From: a virus
Length of the DNA stretch: 64,000 nucleotides
Reading direction: 5' to 3' (one strand)
Virus record (IMG/VR): IMGVR_UViG_3300045921_000191
Coordinates: 46,656 to 110,655 of that record
Part shown: positions 44,576 through 52,146 of the stretch, one piece after another
Position numbering within the stretch: the stretch's first letter is position 1
How the letters are laid out: each line of letters starts with the position of its first letter
Made by a program: the position numbers and the translations under genes
The notes under the pieces: generated by a model
What the model saw: the letters and a program-made list of their open reading frames with translations, nothing else
Told to the model about the DNA's origin: nothing
Database searches by the model: none

Positions 44576-46027
44576 TTATGCCGCACGGCCAATGTTTTCA
44601 AAAATGAAACATTTACGGGGAGCAAACACAATTGGACAACCGTAAAGCAGTTGCATCCAACGGTAAGACGTTGCAATGATTGCCAAATCCATCTTCATCA
44701 GAGGAGCCAATTGCTTAAAGCGCATGACTTCTGAATCATTGCTCAACAAGAAGGCTTGAGCCAGACCAGGCAATTTGTGGTTTGCGTCCACGAAGGTAGC
44801 AGCGCCGCCAACAGCAGCAGGAGCAACATAACCGATAAACTCATGATTAGCACCAGCGCCGTCTTTAGGAGAACGGTACACAGCGTAAGCAATAGCGCCA
44901 GCGGTAGCAGCAATCGTAAGAGTAACAGCGTCACCAGCGGCAACAGTTACGTCCGACGTAGCGGCGCTGGCAGGACCTTCGCCAGCGTCAGTAAGTGCAG
45001 TAATGCGGTAATCGTAATCACCAGCATCAGCGGCAGCAAACTTGCTCAAAGCGTTAGGAGCAGCAGCAACAGTAGGAACAGCGGGAGTGGTTGCATGAAC
45101 GGGAGCACGGGGAGTGCGAAGAGGACGCAAGAACACGTCGCTCATAAGTTGGAATTCGCCAGCAGCAGCCACAAAGGACTGAAGCACAAAACCAGCTTTA
45201 CCGTTTTGAACGCCCATAGGATTAACGCGCTCTTTAGGATAAAATTGACGACCAAGATCGCTATGCGATTTAGTGTCAAGCATCATGAGGTTGGCCAAAC
45301 CGAAGTTCTCGCTAACTACTCGTGCGCCGTCTTCCAAAGCATCTTCGTCAAGAACGTCAGCGCGTTGATCGCGAATAACGTCTTCAGCAATGCCATATCC
45401 AACGAAAGCTTTTGCTTGAGCCGAAGCATCAGCGTTGCCTTTGCGAATTTGTTTGTCAAGACCATCCCAAGCGTTATCAGCATCAAGAACGGCAGCGTCA
45501 GAACCATTAAACTGACCAGCCGAGCTGTAGTGACCACGACCGTCAAACAAAGCTCGCTCAACGATTTCGAGGATACGCATAGTACCGTTACGAATTTCAC
45601 GAGCGATGGCGTCACCGTGAGCGTTTCGAACTAGCGTGTAAACGTGAGTCAATTCACGGGTAACACCCACAAATCGAACGCGTTGGATTTGACGGCTGTA
45701 GCTAGCGTCTTCAGAACGGGGCAGAGCGCCTTCGTTAATGAAGCCACGACCTTGATCGCCGAAAGCGTCAACTCGATTGTATTGTTCAATCGTGTTGTAA
45801 GCTTGATCTTTAGCAATGATCGGCCACAGTTTGATTTGTTTCATTTCATAGGTAACGGATTTCAAGCTAGAATCCAGAGATTCTACCTGAAGGACGCCGC
45901 CGCCCGAAAGGGCAGTCGGAGCACCAGCGTACCCAGCGCCAGCACTAAGGGCTTTGTTCAGTTCTTCTACTTCAGCAGCAGAAGCCTGTCCAGTTCCTTC
46001 GCCAAAGTTTACAAAATTATATTCCAT
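44576..46027 (-). CDS. Major capsid protein (HK97-type) with inserted Fn3-like domain
   Basis: 483 aa. The core carries SLKSVTYEMKQIKLWPIIAK, then FGDQGRGFINEGALPRSEDA and REIRNGTMRILEIVERALFD, compatible with the E-loop and spine of HK97-fold capsids in large myophages. About residues 315-425 form an Ala/Thr-rich insertion that reads as a fibronectin-III-like domain (DYDYRITALTDAGEGPASAA, then VYRSPKDGAGA and an FVDAN-like end). The core then resumes (MDLAIIATSYRWMQLLYG). It is preceded by scaffold and protease genes and followed by a strong terminator. The insertion probably projects from the head surface. Confidence 0.85.
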   Translation of the reverse strand: MEYNFVNFGEGTGQASAAEVEELNKALSAGAGYAGAPTALSGGGVLQVESLDSSLKSVTYEMKQIKLWPIIAKDQAYNTIEQYNRVDAFGDQGRGFINEGALPRSEDASYSRQIQRVRFVGVTRELTHVYTLVRNAHGDAIAREIRNGTMRILEIVERALFDGRGHYSSAGQFNGSDAAVLDADNAWDGLDKQIRKGNADASAQAKAFVGYGIAEDVIRDQRADVLDEDALEDGARVVSENFGLANLMMLDTKSHSDLGRQFYPKERVNPMGVQNGKAGFVLQSFVAAAGEFQLMSDVFLRPLRTPRAPVHATTPAVPTVAAAPNALSKFAAADAGDYDYRITALTDAGEGPASAATSDVTVAAGDAVTLTIAATAGAIAYAVYRSPKDGAGANHEFIGYVAPAAVGGAATFVDANHKLPGLAQAFLLSNDSEVMRFKQLAPLMKMDLAIIATSYRWMQLLYGCPIVFAPRKCFIFENIGRAA

Positions 46028-46050
46028 TTGAATGTATCTCCTTTGACAAA

Positions 46051-46818
46051 TTATTGATTACGTTTTTGAGTTTCGCTCATTACGAGAGCTTTGATCTGAC
46101 CATTGGAGATATTTCCAGTGGCCTCAAATTCTGCAACATGATGCGAGGTTACACCCTTACCAGATTTTTGAAGGTCGAGCATAGTGTCAAGCACTTGAGA
46201 TTTGCTGATAGTAACGGAATCTTGTGTTCCGCTCTTAGCAAGAGTTTCAAGAGTATCAATGCTGCGTTTATCGTAGGCAGGTTGGGATGAAAGTTTTTTA
46301 ATTTGTTCAGAAAGACTCTTAATAAGGTCATTCTGAGCATTCATAGATTTTTTAAGTTCTTCGACTTGAGCGCTAGTAATGTCACTCACTGCTTTTGCAA
46401 TATCTTCAGATTTCACCACTGTTTCCTCTTCTTGTTCAGCGCGCCAAGCTTTGACGAGTTCAAGTTCGTCTTCTTCAAGAATATCAGAAAGCTCTTCGAT
46501 AGACTTTTTCATGGACTTTTTCTTTTCCATTTTTTCTTCGTCTTTATCTTCTTTCTCGTCTTCTTTGCAAGCAGAGGCTTTTTCCATCTCGTCTTTCTTT
46601 TTCTTTTCGTCTTCTTCAGACTTCTTAGCTTTCTCTGCTTTATCGTCTTCTTCTTTTTTCTTAGCAGCAGCTTCAGAAAGCTTCATCTCTTCGGTCTTCG
46701 GTGAGCCCGATTTGATTTCATCCTTTCCACCATTTTGAGCTTCGTTGTTCAACCCTTTTTCAAGAGCGTCGTCAACGAGAGTCTCGATGGTTTCCTGGAT
46801 TTCTTGTTTATTTGCCAT
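46051..46818 (-). CDS. Scaffolding-type protein
   Basis: 255 aa. The N-terminal 120 residues are almost entirely Lys/Glu/Asp (KKKEEDDKAEKAKKSEEDEK), then long helices (LKKSMNAQNDLIKSLSEQIK). It lies between prohead protease and major capsid, the usual place for scaffold. Composition and context are the evidence; there is no enzyme motif. Probably degraded by the protease. The start overlaps the protease end by 11 bases. Confidence 0.78.
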   Translation of the reverse strand: MANKQEIQETIETLVDDALEKGLNNEAQNGGKDEIKSGSPKTEEMKLSEAAAKKKEEDDKAEKAKKSEEDEKKKKDEMEKASACKEDEKEDKDEEKMEKKKSMKKSIEELSDILEEDELELVKAWRAEQEEETVVKSEDIAKAVSDITSAQVEELKKSMNAQNDLIKSLSEQIKKLSSQPAYDKRSIDTLETLAKSGTQDSVTISKSQVLDTMLDLQKSGKGVTSHHVAEFEATGNISNGQIKALVMSETQKRNQ

Positions 46819-47656
46819 CTTCAGTCTCCTTAAACTTTGTGAAAGTATCTAACACTGCCTTGACGAGATCTTTAGGATCTTCTTCAGGAAATAGTTCAAT
46901 TACTTGCTCACAGATTGATTTTAGCATTGCCTTTTGACTTTTTTTGTCTGCTTTGTTAATTTTCTTAACCTTTCTCTCCAAAGACTCTTTCATTAGAGTA
47001 GATCCACCAGTCTTTTGACTCGGTGCGCTAGAATCGGCTCCTGCCGACATAGCTTTCACTACAGCGTCCTGGATTAGAGCAGAAAGTTCAGCTTTATTGA
47101 TAGTGATGCTCTCTTGAGCTGGGTCAATATCAGGTTGTAAATTGGGATCATTCATCGATTTTACCAAATCAACGTATGTATATGGATTTACAGGGTCTAA
47201 TGTGAGGGCTACCTTCTCGACGCGAGCTTTCCGAATGGTGCTTTTGTTCATCGCGTCTCGTTGGAGAATTTTACCCTCAATGCTCAAATGAACACGAGGA
47301 CCAGCGGACTTTTTGATAGACTTCAAGATATTGAAGAAAGCTTTAGATCGATCCTGGTGCTTAAACAGATAGCCATCTACTTCTAGAACCGTCTTACCAT
47401 CTTGGGTTTTAAAATTCGCATCTTCAATGGCACCTAGAATATTCTCAGGACCTTTTTGATGATCGTAATTGAATATGCCACGACCTGCCTTCAAAAGGCT
47501 AATGTCGAGACCGCTTTGATCAACGTTCTCACCTTGAAGATCTACGTCTGGAGTCGAAGCAATGCCCCTAATTCTCCAGTCACCATCTTCATCTTCGGCT
47601 TTCACAAGATCAACAGGCATGTGAAATTGGAATGATTTCAATACTTTATCAGACAT
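46808..47656 (-). CDS. Prohead protease, HK97/U35-like
   Basis: 282 aa. Matches prohead proteases: IRGIASTPDVDLQGENVDQS, the catalytic His in FNYDHQKGP (H66), the Ser in HLSIEGKI (S125), and KVALTLDPVNPYTYVDLVKS, which ends the protease domain. The last 100 residues are charged and helical, possibly a scaffold-like C-terminal delta part. It precedes scaffold and capsid. It cleaves scaffold and capsid termini during head maturation (family function). Confidence 0.88.
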   Translation of the reverse strand: MSDKVLKSFQFHMPVDLVKAEDEDGDWRIRGIASTPDVDLQGENVDQSGLDISLLKAGRGIFNYDHQKGPENILGAIEDANFKTQDGKTVLEVDGYLFKHQDRSKAFFNILKSIKKSAGPRVHLSIEGKILQRDAMNKSTIRKARVEKVALTLDPVNPYTYVDLVKSMNDPNLQPDIDPAQESITINKAELSALIQDAVVKAMSAGADSSAPSQKTGGSTLMKESLERKVKKINKADKKSQKAMLKSICEQVIELFPEEDPKDLVKAVLDTFTKFKETEDGK

Positions 47657-47712
47657 ATTTCCTCAAAGCGTTCAACGCTAGATTACAGAATAGCACGGAA
47701 GAAGTTGATTTT

Positions 47713-47991
47713 TCACAGATCGGTGGTTTGGCGTAGCTTCTCTATGGCTTTCTTTTCGATAGTAGTCACGGCTGAAATCGACATGTGCAATAAGCTGGCG
47801 ATTTCTTGCAAAGTGTGTGGACGTAGGTTTGCTTTTAAATACGTGAAGAAGCAATTAAAATGCTCAGGCGAGTCTACCCACCATTCTTCAGGACTTTCAT
47901 TACAACGACAGCCATCTAAGTGCTGTACGACTTTTTCACTCATATTTTTAATTTGACAGAAATTCTTAATAAAGTCAATCAAATTAATCAT
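47713..47991 (-). CDS. Sigma-70 region-4-like HTH protein (putative late transcription factor)
   Basis: 92 aa. The C-terminal 30 residues read HTLQEIASLLHMSISAVTTI then EKKAIEKLRQ, an HTH of the sigma-70 region 4 type, where a recognition helix is followed by a KA--KLR helix. The N-terminal 55 residues have scattered Cys (CRC near 28-30) and no region 2. It is the first gene of the late operon and faces a divergent control region. It may recruit host RNA polymerase to late promoters. The start at 47991 lacks a clear SD; MSEKVVQ at residue 17 is an alternative. Confidence 0.7.
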   Translation of the reverse strand: MINLIDFIKNFCQIKNMSEKVVQHLDGCRCNESPEEWWVDSPEHFNCFFTYLKANLRPHTLQEIASLLHMSISAVTTIEKKAIEKLRQTTDL

Positions 47992-48052
47992 TTATGCACA
48001 GCGTTATATGGTGTCTAATATTTATACATTGACAAAATGATTTTTTTATGAT

Positions 48053-48073
48053 ACTAGTAAGCAAGTTACTAGT
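48053..48073. promoter_or_regulatory. Inverted repeat, candidate operator
   Basis: ACTAGTAA-GCAAG-TTACTAGT, a perfect 8-bp dyad with a 5-base centre. It lies 18 bases after a TTGACA (48029-48034), so it would overlap the -10/+1 region of a plus-strand promoter there. Suits a dimeric repressor; the binding protein is unknown. Confidence 0.5.
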
Positions 48074-48283
48074 CTTTAAACGCAATACCCTTTTATAAAA
48101 ACAAAAGCTACCGTTAAGTGTAGCACTTTTCTAGCCTAGTGACTACGTATTATTTAACTACGCGCTCGCATTCACACTAAAAGCCAAAGCTCTGTCTAAA
48201 ATAGACCCTCTCCTAAGATAAAAACTTTTATGTTAATTAAAATTTTTTACAAAAGCTCAATAATGTTCCGCTTTTAAAAGTAC

Positions 48284-48312
48284 TTGACAAATCTAGTTAA
48301 GTTAGCTATAGT
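48284..48312 (+). promoter_or_regulatory. Early promoter, predicted leaderless
   Basis: TTGACA (48284-48289), 17-base spacer, TATAGT (48307-48312). Six bases later is ATG at 48319, so the predicted +1 coincides with the start codon. This is the first promoter of the plus-strand genes. Confidence 0.75.
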
Positions 48313-48318
48313 ATCGAG

Positions 48319-48516
48319 ATGTTACTCGATTACCAAGACGAAATCGTAAAACTAGAAGATGAAAAATTTAAAGTTATTTTACGTTACGGAGAGTGTGAAT
48401 TCGTAGCGGAGCGTCTAGCTTCGCTGGATAAAAAATTAGAAAGGTTATACGAATGGCTGGCAACAGAGAAATCAAAGGACTCTTTGGATCGCCTAAACCG
48501 AAAGCTGATGTCATGA
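48319..48516 (+). CDS. Small charged early protein
   Basis: 65 aa, helical and highly charged (DEIVKLEDEKFKVILRYGEC, then LASLDKKLERLYEWLATEKS). It starts exactly at the predicted transcription start and has no SD. It overlaps the aminotransferase gene by 64 bases in another frame, which lowers confidence a little. Function unknown; possibly a leader gene coupling translation. Confidence 0.55.
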   Translation: MLLDYQDEIVKLEDEKFKVILRYGECEFVAERLASLDKKLERLYEWLATEKSKDSLDRLNRKLMS

Positions 48517-49412
48517 GGGTTTGGTCGGACGGACATATCATTCATACCAAACGGCAAATCGACTCCTTGAATTTTGTGATGCATTACGGTTCTCCTGCGT
48601 GTTGGGAAGGAATTCGTTCATATCTACAAAGTAATGGCACCACTAAAATTTGGAAGCTAGAAGAACATGTCAAGCGTTTGTTCGATTCCGCGAAGATCCT
48701 AGGAATAGAAATTCCATTCACTCAATACGATATACAAGAAGCCTGCCGCCGCGTAGTGGAAGCAAACGGTAATGGCGATTTATATTTGCGTCCTATCGTT
48801 TACTCGACCCAGGACGCGGAATCAGTTCGTCAAGTAGATTATAAAATTGCAGTAGATATTTATGCATTCCCAATAGCTAAATTAGGCCGAGAAGAAGGTA
48901 TTACTGCTAAAATTGCTTCTATGGCCCGCGGCTATCCACAATTTCAAATGCAATGTAAGAATCCTGCAAATTACGCAATTTTAAATAATCTTAAGAATGA
49001 AATGGCAGGAGTGGACGAATTACTATTTTGTGACAATCAAGGATACGTAGTTGAGGCCACCGTGGCAAATCTTTTCATAGTTAGAGGTGATCAAGTGTTT
49101 ACCCCACCCAATGAAGGATCAATTCTTCCTGGTATAACTCGAAGAACTGTGGCCGAGATTTTGGGGGACAACGCTATGATGTTTTCAAAATATAATAAAC
49201 ACGTAAAAGTTATGGAAAAGCGCATAACACGCCCAGATCTTTATACCGCAGACGAAGTGTTTATGTGTGGTACTTTTGCTGAAATTGTCCCAATTATACA
49301 AATCGATGGAAGAATTATTGCTGACGGAAAGCCTGGATTTTATAGTAGAATGGTACTTAAGAGTTACCAAGACCTGGTTAGAGGTAGAAATGCCGATTAT
49401 AGAAAGTCTTGA
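48453..49412 (+). CDS. ilvE: Branched-chain amino acid aminotransferase (class IV, PLP)
   Basis: 319 aa, family length. The family landmarks are in order: HYGSPACWEGIRSY (44-57), the RPIVY block (113-117), the PLP lysine block QCKNPANYAILNN with K169 aligned to the catalytic Lys, VVEATVANLFIV, PNEGSILPGITRRTV, and DEVFMCGTFAEIVPI near the C-terminus. All residues of a functional enzyme seem present. It interconverts Leu/Ile/Val and 2-oxo acids, which is unusual for a phage. AGAAAGG lies upstream of the ATG. It probably supports host metabolism or precursor supply during infection, which is inference. Confidence 0.9.
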   Translation: MAGNREIKGLFGSPKPKADVMRVWSDGHIIHTKRQIDSLNFVMHYGSPACWEGIRSYLQSNGTTKIWKLEEHVKRLFDSAKILGIEIPFTQYDIQEACRRVVEANGNGDLYLRPIVYSTQDAESVRQVDYKIAVDIYAFPIAKLGREEGITAKIASMARGYPQFQMQCKNPANYAILNNLKNEMAGVDELLFCDNQGYVVEATVANLFIVRGDQVFTPPNEGSILPGITRRTVAEILGDNAMMFSKYNKHVKVMEKRITRPDLYTADEVFMCGTFAEIVPIIQIDGRIIADGKPGFYSRMVLKSYQDLVRGRNADYRKS

Positions 49413-49617
49413 TTCGGTATTTATGATTCAACTTGGCGAAACGCTGTCGCACCCAGTCTTTGGAAAAATGAAAGTACTATTCATAGGCCCCATAGACGGT
49501 GAAGAGTGTGAAATGCTATGTCAGCTAGAAGAGTTTAATGGAACTTTAAAAGTATTTGACGCATTGACTCTTTCTAGGATAAAGTTTAGAGTTACAGGAC
49601 TTAGGATAGTTAAATGA
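49390..49617 (+). CDS. Small hypothetical protein
   Basis: 75 aa from the ATG at 49390, with GAGGT five bases upstream; it overlaps the aminotransferase end by 23 bases. Longer readings would sit inside that gene. Beta-like: TLSHPVFGKMKVLFIGPIDG, then KVFDALTLSRIKFRVTGLRI. No family recognised. The pattern G-x-x-L-x-H-P-x-x-G is compatible with a small SH3-like fold. Confidence 0.6.
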   Translation: MPIIESLDSVFMIQLGETLSHPVFGKMKVLFIGPIDGEECEMLCQLEEFNGTLKVFDALTLSRIKFRVTGLRIVK

Positions 49618-49802
49618 AAATTTACATGATGCTCTTGCTCGATTGGATCAAGACGATTTTGATGGTCGAGTCTTGGCGCTGGGAATTTAAACGACCATTC
49701 ATAAGGGCAAGTGAAAACTTTAGTAAAGCCTTTTCACAATTATTCGTCTTGGACGATTCTGCTGGAGACGAACTCTGCGAAGCCCACTTGGATCTACGAT
49801 GA
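49614..49802 (+). CDS. Small hypothetical protein with hydrophobic N-terminus
   Basis: 62 aa; the ATG overlaps the upstream TGA (ATGA). The N-terminus has a short hydrophobic stretch (YMMLLLDWIKTILMV) and the rest is charged. It ends in an ATGA overlap with the next small gene, consistent with a translated operon. Function unknown. Confidence 0.58.
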   Translation: MKIYMMLLLDWIKTILMVESWRWEFKRPFIRASENFSKAFSQLFVLDDSAGDELCEAHLDLR

Positions 49803-49869
49803 TAAAAGGCCAGAGGATTTTATGCCTAAAGCGCAGTGGATTGGTCGAAAGGAATGGTTGAAAGGGTAG
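49799..49869 (+). pseudogene. Tiny gene with a 1-base break in an A run
   Basis: ATG at 49799 overlaps the upstream TGA. As written, the frame gives 20 residues and a stop. If the run at 49804-49807 held one more A, the frame gives 23 residues, starting MIKRPEDFMPK and ending at TAG 49867-49869 just before the next gene. A shorter 15-codon reading from ATG 49822 with AGAGG upstream also exists. Interpretation tentative because the gene is so short. Confidence 0.45.
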
Positions 49870-49870
49870 C

Positions 49871-50209
49871 ATGTCTAAAAACTTAAAAGAAAAACTAGCT
49901 TTACTTCTGAAAGATACCGAACGACTGGGAGATGTAGAGCGTCTTAACCGCTTAGAGCGCCTCGTTCAACAAGAGATAGACGATCTTAGCACCGAGCATC
50001 AACTCACTTTTAATGATCTAGCTTATATACGATCAAGGGCTATTTCGATCTATAATGATGAAAATATGGCAGCTTTTAACGTAGAAGGCCATAGCCATCG
50101 TTCTGAGCCAGAGAATTTACGGACCTACTCCTTTGTTTCGGCAACTATCGATTTTCTTCGAGGAAACGGTCTAACTAAGATTAAAGTTAGTATCAAAAAA
50201 AGAACTTGA
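49871..50209 (+). CDS. Hypothetical helical protein
   Basis: 112 aa. Helical and charged (LKEKLALLLKDTERLGDVER, then LEQ-like heptads), with a polar C-terminal half ending KVSIKKRT. The stop TGA lies inside the TTGACA of the next promoter. No recognised domain. The coiled-coil start suggests a dimer. Confidence 0.6.
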   Translation: MSKNLKEKLALLLKDTERLGDVERLNRLERLVQQEIDDLSTEHQLTFNDLAYIRSRAISIYNDENMAAFNVEGHSHRSEPENLRTYSFVSATIDFLRGNGLTKIKVSIKKRT

Positions 50210-50234
50210 CAAATTGAGTCAAGTATGTCATACT
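50206..50234 (+). promoter_or_regulatory. Early promoter upstream of the GGDEF gene
   Basis: TTGACA (50206-50211), 17-base spacer, CATACT (50229-50234). Predicted +1 near 50241, giving a leader of about 35 bases with AAGGA before the TTG start. Unlike the leaderless set, it has a leader with an SD. Confidence 0.6.
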
Positions 50235-50275
50235 CCTTTATAGCTTGGAAAATTCCAAGAAGAAAGAAGGACTGA

Positions 50276-50995
50276 TTGAACCTCCCAAAAATAGAACCTA
50301 AAGAGAATGCAGAAAATGCGTTTTTAGAAGCCAGACTGGAAAATTCAGACTTTAACGTGGCTTTCATAGATGTAAATGGCTTAAAACTAGTAAACGACGT
50401 TTACGGTCACTCGCAGGGCGATTTACTTATCCACGCCTTAGCAATGGCCTTTTCACAACAACTACATCCAGACGAACGAGTCTTCCGATTTGGAGGAGAT
50501 GAATTCGTGGCCATTTTAAAACCCAGAACCAGACTACAACTCCTACAACTAGCTACAGTGTTGGAATCGGAAATGCAGAAATTTGCTGGTATAAAAGTTG
50601 CAACCCTCGCAGTAGGGTTTGTAAAAGAGTCTGAATACGCTAATTTCAATCAATTGATTGAGGGTGCGGACGCTTTAATGTATGAATCGAAGTTGTCAGG
50701 TCGTCCCATTTATCGTGAAGATAAAGTAACTCCAGACTCTATTAGAGCGCGAGATCCAAAAGCTTTGTTTAGAAGGGACTATTTCACCTTAATACTTAAA
50801 ACTGTGCTTCAGACTTATCCCGAATTGAAGAACGCAGAAAATCTAATGCGAGATGTTCGACACTTTTGGAGAGCTTACGATGGGGAGTATTTTGAATCTT
50901 TATCACCTTCACAATTAATAAATAAGTTAGTGGATTATTTACCTGTTGAAAGGAAGAAACAACATGGCGCTCAAAAAAGCAACCGAAGTAGCTGA
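50276..50995 (+). CDS. GGDEF diguanylate cyclase
   Basis: 239 aa from TTG at 50276, with AAGGA five bases upstream. The GGDEF domain spans about residues 10-150: FIDVNGLKLVNDVYGHSQGD with metal-site D32 and guanine-site N40 and D49, then FRFGGDEFVAIL with an intact GGDEF at 73-77, and ADALMYESK at the domain end. The base-binding Asp is kept, so the product is predicted to be c-di-GMP, not the cGAMP of Hypr variants. I see no RxxD inhibitory site ahead of GGDEF, so product inhibition may be absent. The last 85 residues are an uncharacterised helical domain. It acts in the cytosol; effects on host motility or surface state are inferred. Confidence 0.85.
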   Translation: MNLPKIEPKENAENAFLEARLENSDFNVAFIDVNGLKLVNDVYGHSQGDLLIHALAMAFSQQLHPDERVFRFGGDEFVAILKPRTRLQLLQLATVLESEMQKFAGIKVATLAVGFVKESEYANFNQLIEGADALMYESKLSGRPIYREDKVTPDSIRARDPKALFRRDYFTLILKTVLQTYPELKNAENLMRDVRHFWRAYDGEYFESLSPSQLINKLVDYLPVERKKQHGAQKSNRSS

Positions 50996-51257
50996 GTCTG
51001 TTAAAACGAGACGAGAAGCCGCTGTCCACTCTCAGGTGGATGCTTTGATGGAGAATATAGAGAAGTCCGTCGAAGCTATGATGGAAAATACGTTTATTGA
51101 GGTAGATTTGCCTGAAGACACAATTAGCGGAGTATTGACTACTGTGGTAGAGCGTCTTCGAGAACTCGGGTATAAAACTTGCTTAGTTGAGCAAGTGAAT
51201 CGAGAATCTGAGATCATTGAACGTAGGCTTAGAGTCTCAGTAGCACACTTAGGATAA
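50964..51257 (+). CDS. Small protein downstream of the GGDEF gene
   Basis: 97 aa from the ATG at 50964 (AGGAAG upstream), overlapping the GGDEF end by 32 bases. Helix-rich: EAAVHSQVDALMENIEKSVE, then a hydrophobic segment (ISGVLTTVVERLRELGYKTC) and VEQVNRESEIIERRLRVSVA. Coupled translation with the cyclase suggests a partner or regulator, which is inference. Family unknown. Confidence 0.6.
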   Translation: MALKKATEVAESVKTRREAAVHSQVDALMENIEKSVEAMMENTFIEVDLPEDTISGVLTTVVERLRELGYKTCLVEQVNRESEIIERRLRVSVAHLG

Positions 51258-51260
51258 TGC

Positions 51261-51289
51261 TTGACAAAAACGATCTGATTTGTTAGTAT
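51261..51289 (+). promoter_or_regulatory. Promoter for the tyrosine recombinase
   Basis: TTGACA (51261-51266), 17-base spacer, TAGTAT (51284-51289), predicted +1 near 51296. The ATG at 51306 has a full AGGAGG, so the leader of about 10 bases is little more than the SD. Confidence 0.65.
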
Positions 51290-51305
51290 ATTAAAAGGAG
51301 GTAAC

Positions 51306-52145
51306 ATGAACTTAGTAAAAACTCAAAATACAACAAATGTATTGATTCAGTTTATTAATAGTTTTGTGTCGCCTCAAACTCGCAGGTCCTATTCCAACGA
51401 CTTGAAAGGGTTCTTTGAGTTTGTTGGACCCCTTAATTCTCCAGCAGATCTTCAACCAATTCACATTTCAGCCTTTCGAGATAAAATTGCAGCAGACGGA
51501 GCGTCTACAGCAACTATTAATAGAAAGATTTCTACAATCAAATCTCTAACTCGCTGGCTAATTCAAAACGGGCACCTAACCACAGACCCTACAATATCTG
51601 TAAAAGTTCCAAAGGTAGTTCATTCTCGTTCTACGGAAGCTTTTAAAGACGAAGAAGTAGCTAAGATTCTTGAAATCGTAGAAGATATTTCACACAAGAC
51701 ATTATTGATGACCCTGTTTTATACAGGCTTGCGCCGATCTGAGGTGGTAAAGTTAAGCCCAGCCAGCATTGTTCAGCAATCAGGTCTCAGCGGCTTTAAG
51801 GTTATAGGTAAGGGCGGCAAAGAACGCCTCGTAGCTATTCCAGAAGAACTTACTAAACAACTTAATATCTACTTTCAGCGCACGCGGATAGGTGACTTTT
51901 TGTTCGAGATGGACGAGTCCACTGTGTACAGGATCGTAAAACGTTATGCTGCGAAAGCTGGAGTGAAGGGCCGATTCGGAGCGCATTCTTGCAGAGCCAC
52001 TGTGATTTCAAATCTACTAGATAACCAAGTCCCGATCCGAGATGTAGCTAATTTTGCAGGTCATAGTTCAGTAAACACTACAACTCTTTACGATAAAAAG
52101 CGAAAAGGTCTAGCAGATAATGCTGGATATAAGATTAGGTACTAG
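51306..52145 (+). CDS. Tyrosine recombinase / XerD-like integrase
   Basis: 279 aa. The N-terminal SAM-like domain has RRSYSNDLKGFFEFVG. The catalytic residues are R143 (TGLRRSE), K172 (GKGGKERL), H227 and R230 (AHSCRA), H253 (GHSSVNTTT) and Y262 (LYDKKR), so all are present. The size resembles XerC/D-type recombinases; no arm-binding domain is obvious. It could integrate the genome, resolve multimers or invert a segment. No attachment site was identified. It is coupled to the Rrf2-type gene that follows. Confidence 0.88.
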   Translation: MNLVKTQNTTNVLIQFINSFVSPQTRRSYSNDLKGFFEFVGPLNSPADLQPIHISAFRDKIAADGASTATINRKISTIKSLTRWLIQNGHLTTDPTISVKVPKVVHSRSTEAFKDEEVAKILEIVEDISHKTLLMTLFYTGLRRSEVVKLSPASIVQQSGLSGFKVIGKGGKERLVAIPEELTKQLNIYFQRTRIGDFLFEMDESTVYRIVKRYAAKAGVKGRFGAHSCRATVISNLLDNQVPIRDVANFAGHSSVNTTTLYDKKRKGLADNAGYKIRY

Positions 52146-52146
52146 A

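Larger units (their letters stand above)
47992..48318. promoter_or_regulatory. Divergent control region between late and early operons
   Basis: 327 bases without a gene, very AT-rich. It contains TTGACA at 48029, a perfect 8-bp inverted repeat ACTAGTAA/TTACTAGT at 48053-48073, a 5-bp dyad GTCTA/TAGAC at 48194-48206, and the early promoter at 48284-48312. A small hairpin (GCTAC/GTAGC) lies near 48110. No clear minus-direction promoter for the late operon was identified by eye. Probable transcriptional switch point. Confidence 0.65.

Noticed and set aside
44756-45634. 292-codon open frame on the plus strand opposite the capsid gene
   Set aside because: Ser/Asn-rich composition and no recognisable motif; it mirrors the capsid codons on the other strand. 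Similar antisense frames in the late region were left out for the same reason.
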